Shown: piece after piece, positions 63,820-64,000 of the stretch
How positions within the stretch are numbered: the stretch's first letter is position 1
How the letters are laid out: each line of letters begins with the position of its first letter
NCBI GenBank assembly: GCA_024232355.1
Contig: JAAEPW010000261.1
Location: 1-64,000, forward strand
Reading direction: 5' to 3'
Source: Chloroflexota bacterium
Lineage (GTDB): Bacteria > Chloroflexota > Anaerolineae > B4-G1
Length of the DNA: 64,000 bases
Program-made: the position numbers and the translations under genes
The notes under the pieces: generated by a model
The model's database searches: none
What the model was told of the DNA's origin: nothing
Seen by the model: the letters and a program-made list of their open reading frames with translations, nothing else

Positions 63820-64000
63820 ATGTCATTTCTATGCCCAGAATGCTCAACACATCGATCCTTACAGATCAAAGCCAAGATCGAGCTGTCCCCAGACAGCCGT
63901 TCAGACGAGATCACGCTTCAAATCATCGAGTGCTCTCGGTGCCGCTTTGCGGGGATCGCCGTCTATGAGGAATCTAGGCGCGGGGCATTGGATAGCGATT
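63820..64000 (+). CDS. Zinc-ribbon protein, partial (runs off the window end)
   Basis: Sixty codons are readable from an ATG at 63820 to the window edge with no stop. Two cysteine pairs, CPEC (5-8) and CSRC (about 38-41), can form a zinc ribbon around an acidic strand region (KIELSPDSRSDEITLQIIE). It begins 29 bp after the Mrr gene, same strand, with a weak ribosome site. No family can be named from this part. Confidence 0.55.
   Translation, partial: MSFLCPECSTHRSLQIKAKIELSPDSRSDEITLQIIECSRCRFAGIAVYEESRRGALDSD

Overview
The window looks like a chromosomal segment of a Chloroflexota bacterium (Anaerolineae-like). This is inferred from gene content, not from a marker phylogeny. The clues are a 1224-residue SecA with large insertions, a MurF-alanine racemase fusion, glycine decarboxylase split into GcvPA/GcvPB, a zinc-ribbon cyclase-ATPase-TPR protein, and several long sugar and peptide ABC transporter operons with Thr/Pro-rich lipoproteins. 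Housekeeping genes predominate, with small mobile relics between them. No CRISPR array, prophage or rRNA was seen.

Layout. 0.1-1.7 kb holds two broken genes, a MalT-type regulator and a serine hydrolase. 1.9-6.3 kb is a two-gene unit: a membrane-spanning ATPase with an outside Asp-box domain, then an ATPase fused to a HEPN domain with an RNxxxH motif. This is a candidate sensing or defence pair. 6.3-10.1 kb has an Ldh2-type dehydrogenase, a 161-bp MITE and a two-component system. 10.2-11.0 kb is a decayed IS1-family element. 11.3-15.0 kb has an alpha-oxoamine synthase, an RlmI-type methyltransferase and an opine-dehydrogenase-like enzyme. 15.1-21.7 kb has a second MITE, MurF-Alr, tRNA-Val, a dCTP deaminase with an inserted LAGLIDADG-like domain, ArgS and adenosine deaminase. 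21.7-25.5 kb is a signalling cluster (winged helix, KaiC-like ATPase, two small membrane proteins, GAF histidine kinase). 25.5-32.7 kb has SecA and the glycine cleavage genes gcvH-gcvPA-gcvPB.

33-43 kb is a carbohydrate island. It holds a GH65 disaccharide phosphorylase, an MsmX/UgpC-type ATPase, a MalG-like permease with a c-type cytochrome domain inserted in its first outside loop, a MalF-like permease, a binding lipoprotein made of two near-identical tandem copies, and a LacI regulator. A LacI gene and a GntR-solute-binding-protein fusion diverge from a short region with two consensus promoters, each overlapped by its own palindrome. 44.8-51.5 kb is a complete Opp/Dpp-type transporter. 51.6-62 kb has two paralogous GT-C membrane proteins with degenerate LytM-like ends, an MFS transporter, a cyclic-nucleotide-binding protein and a class III cyclase-ATPase-TPR protein. 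The window ends with an aldo/keto reductase, an Mrr-type restriction protein and the start of a zinc-ribbon protein.

The strongest candidates for undescribed biology are the cytochrome-bearing sugar permease with its doubled binding protein, the dCTP deaminase carrying a probably dead LAGLIDADG domain, and the membrane ATPase/HEPN-ATPase pair. All function statements rest on motif recognition by eye; no database search was run.
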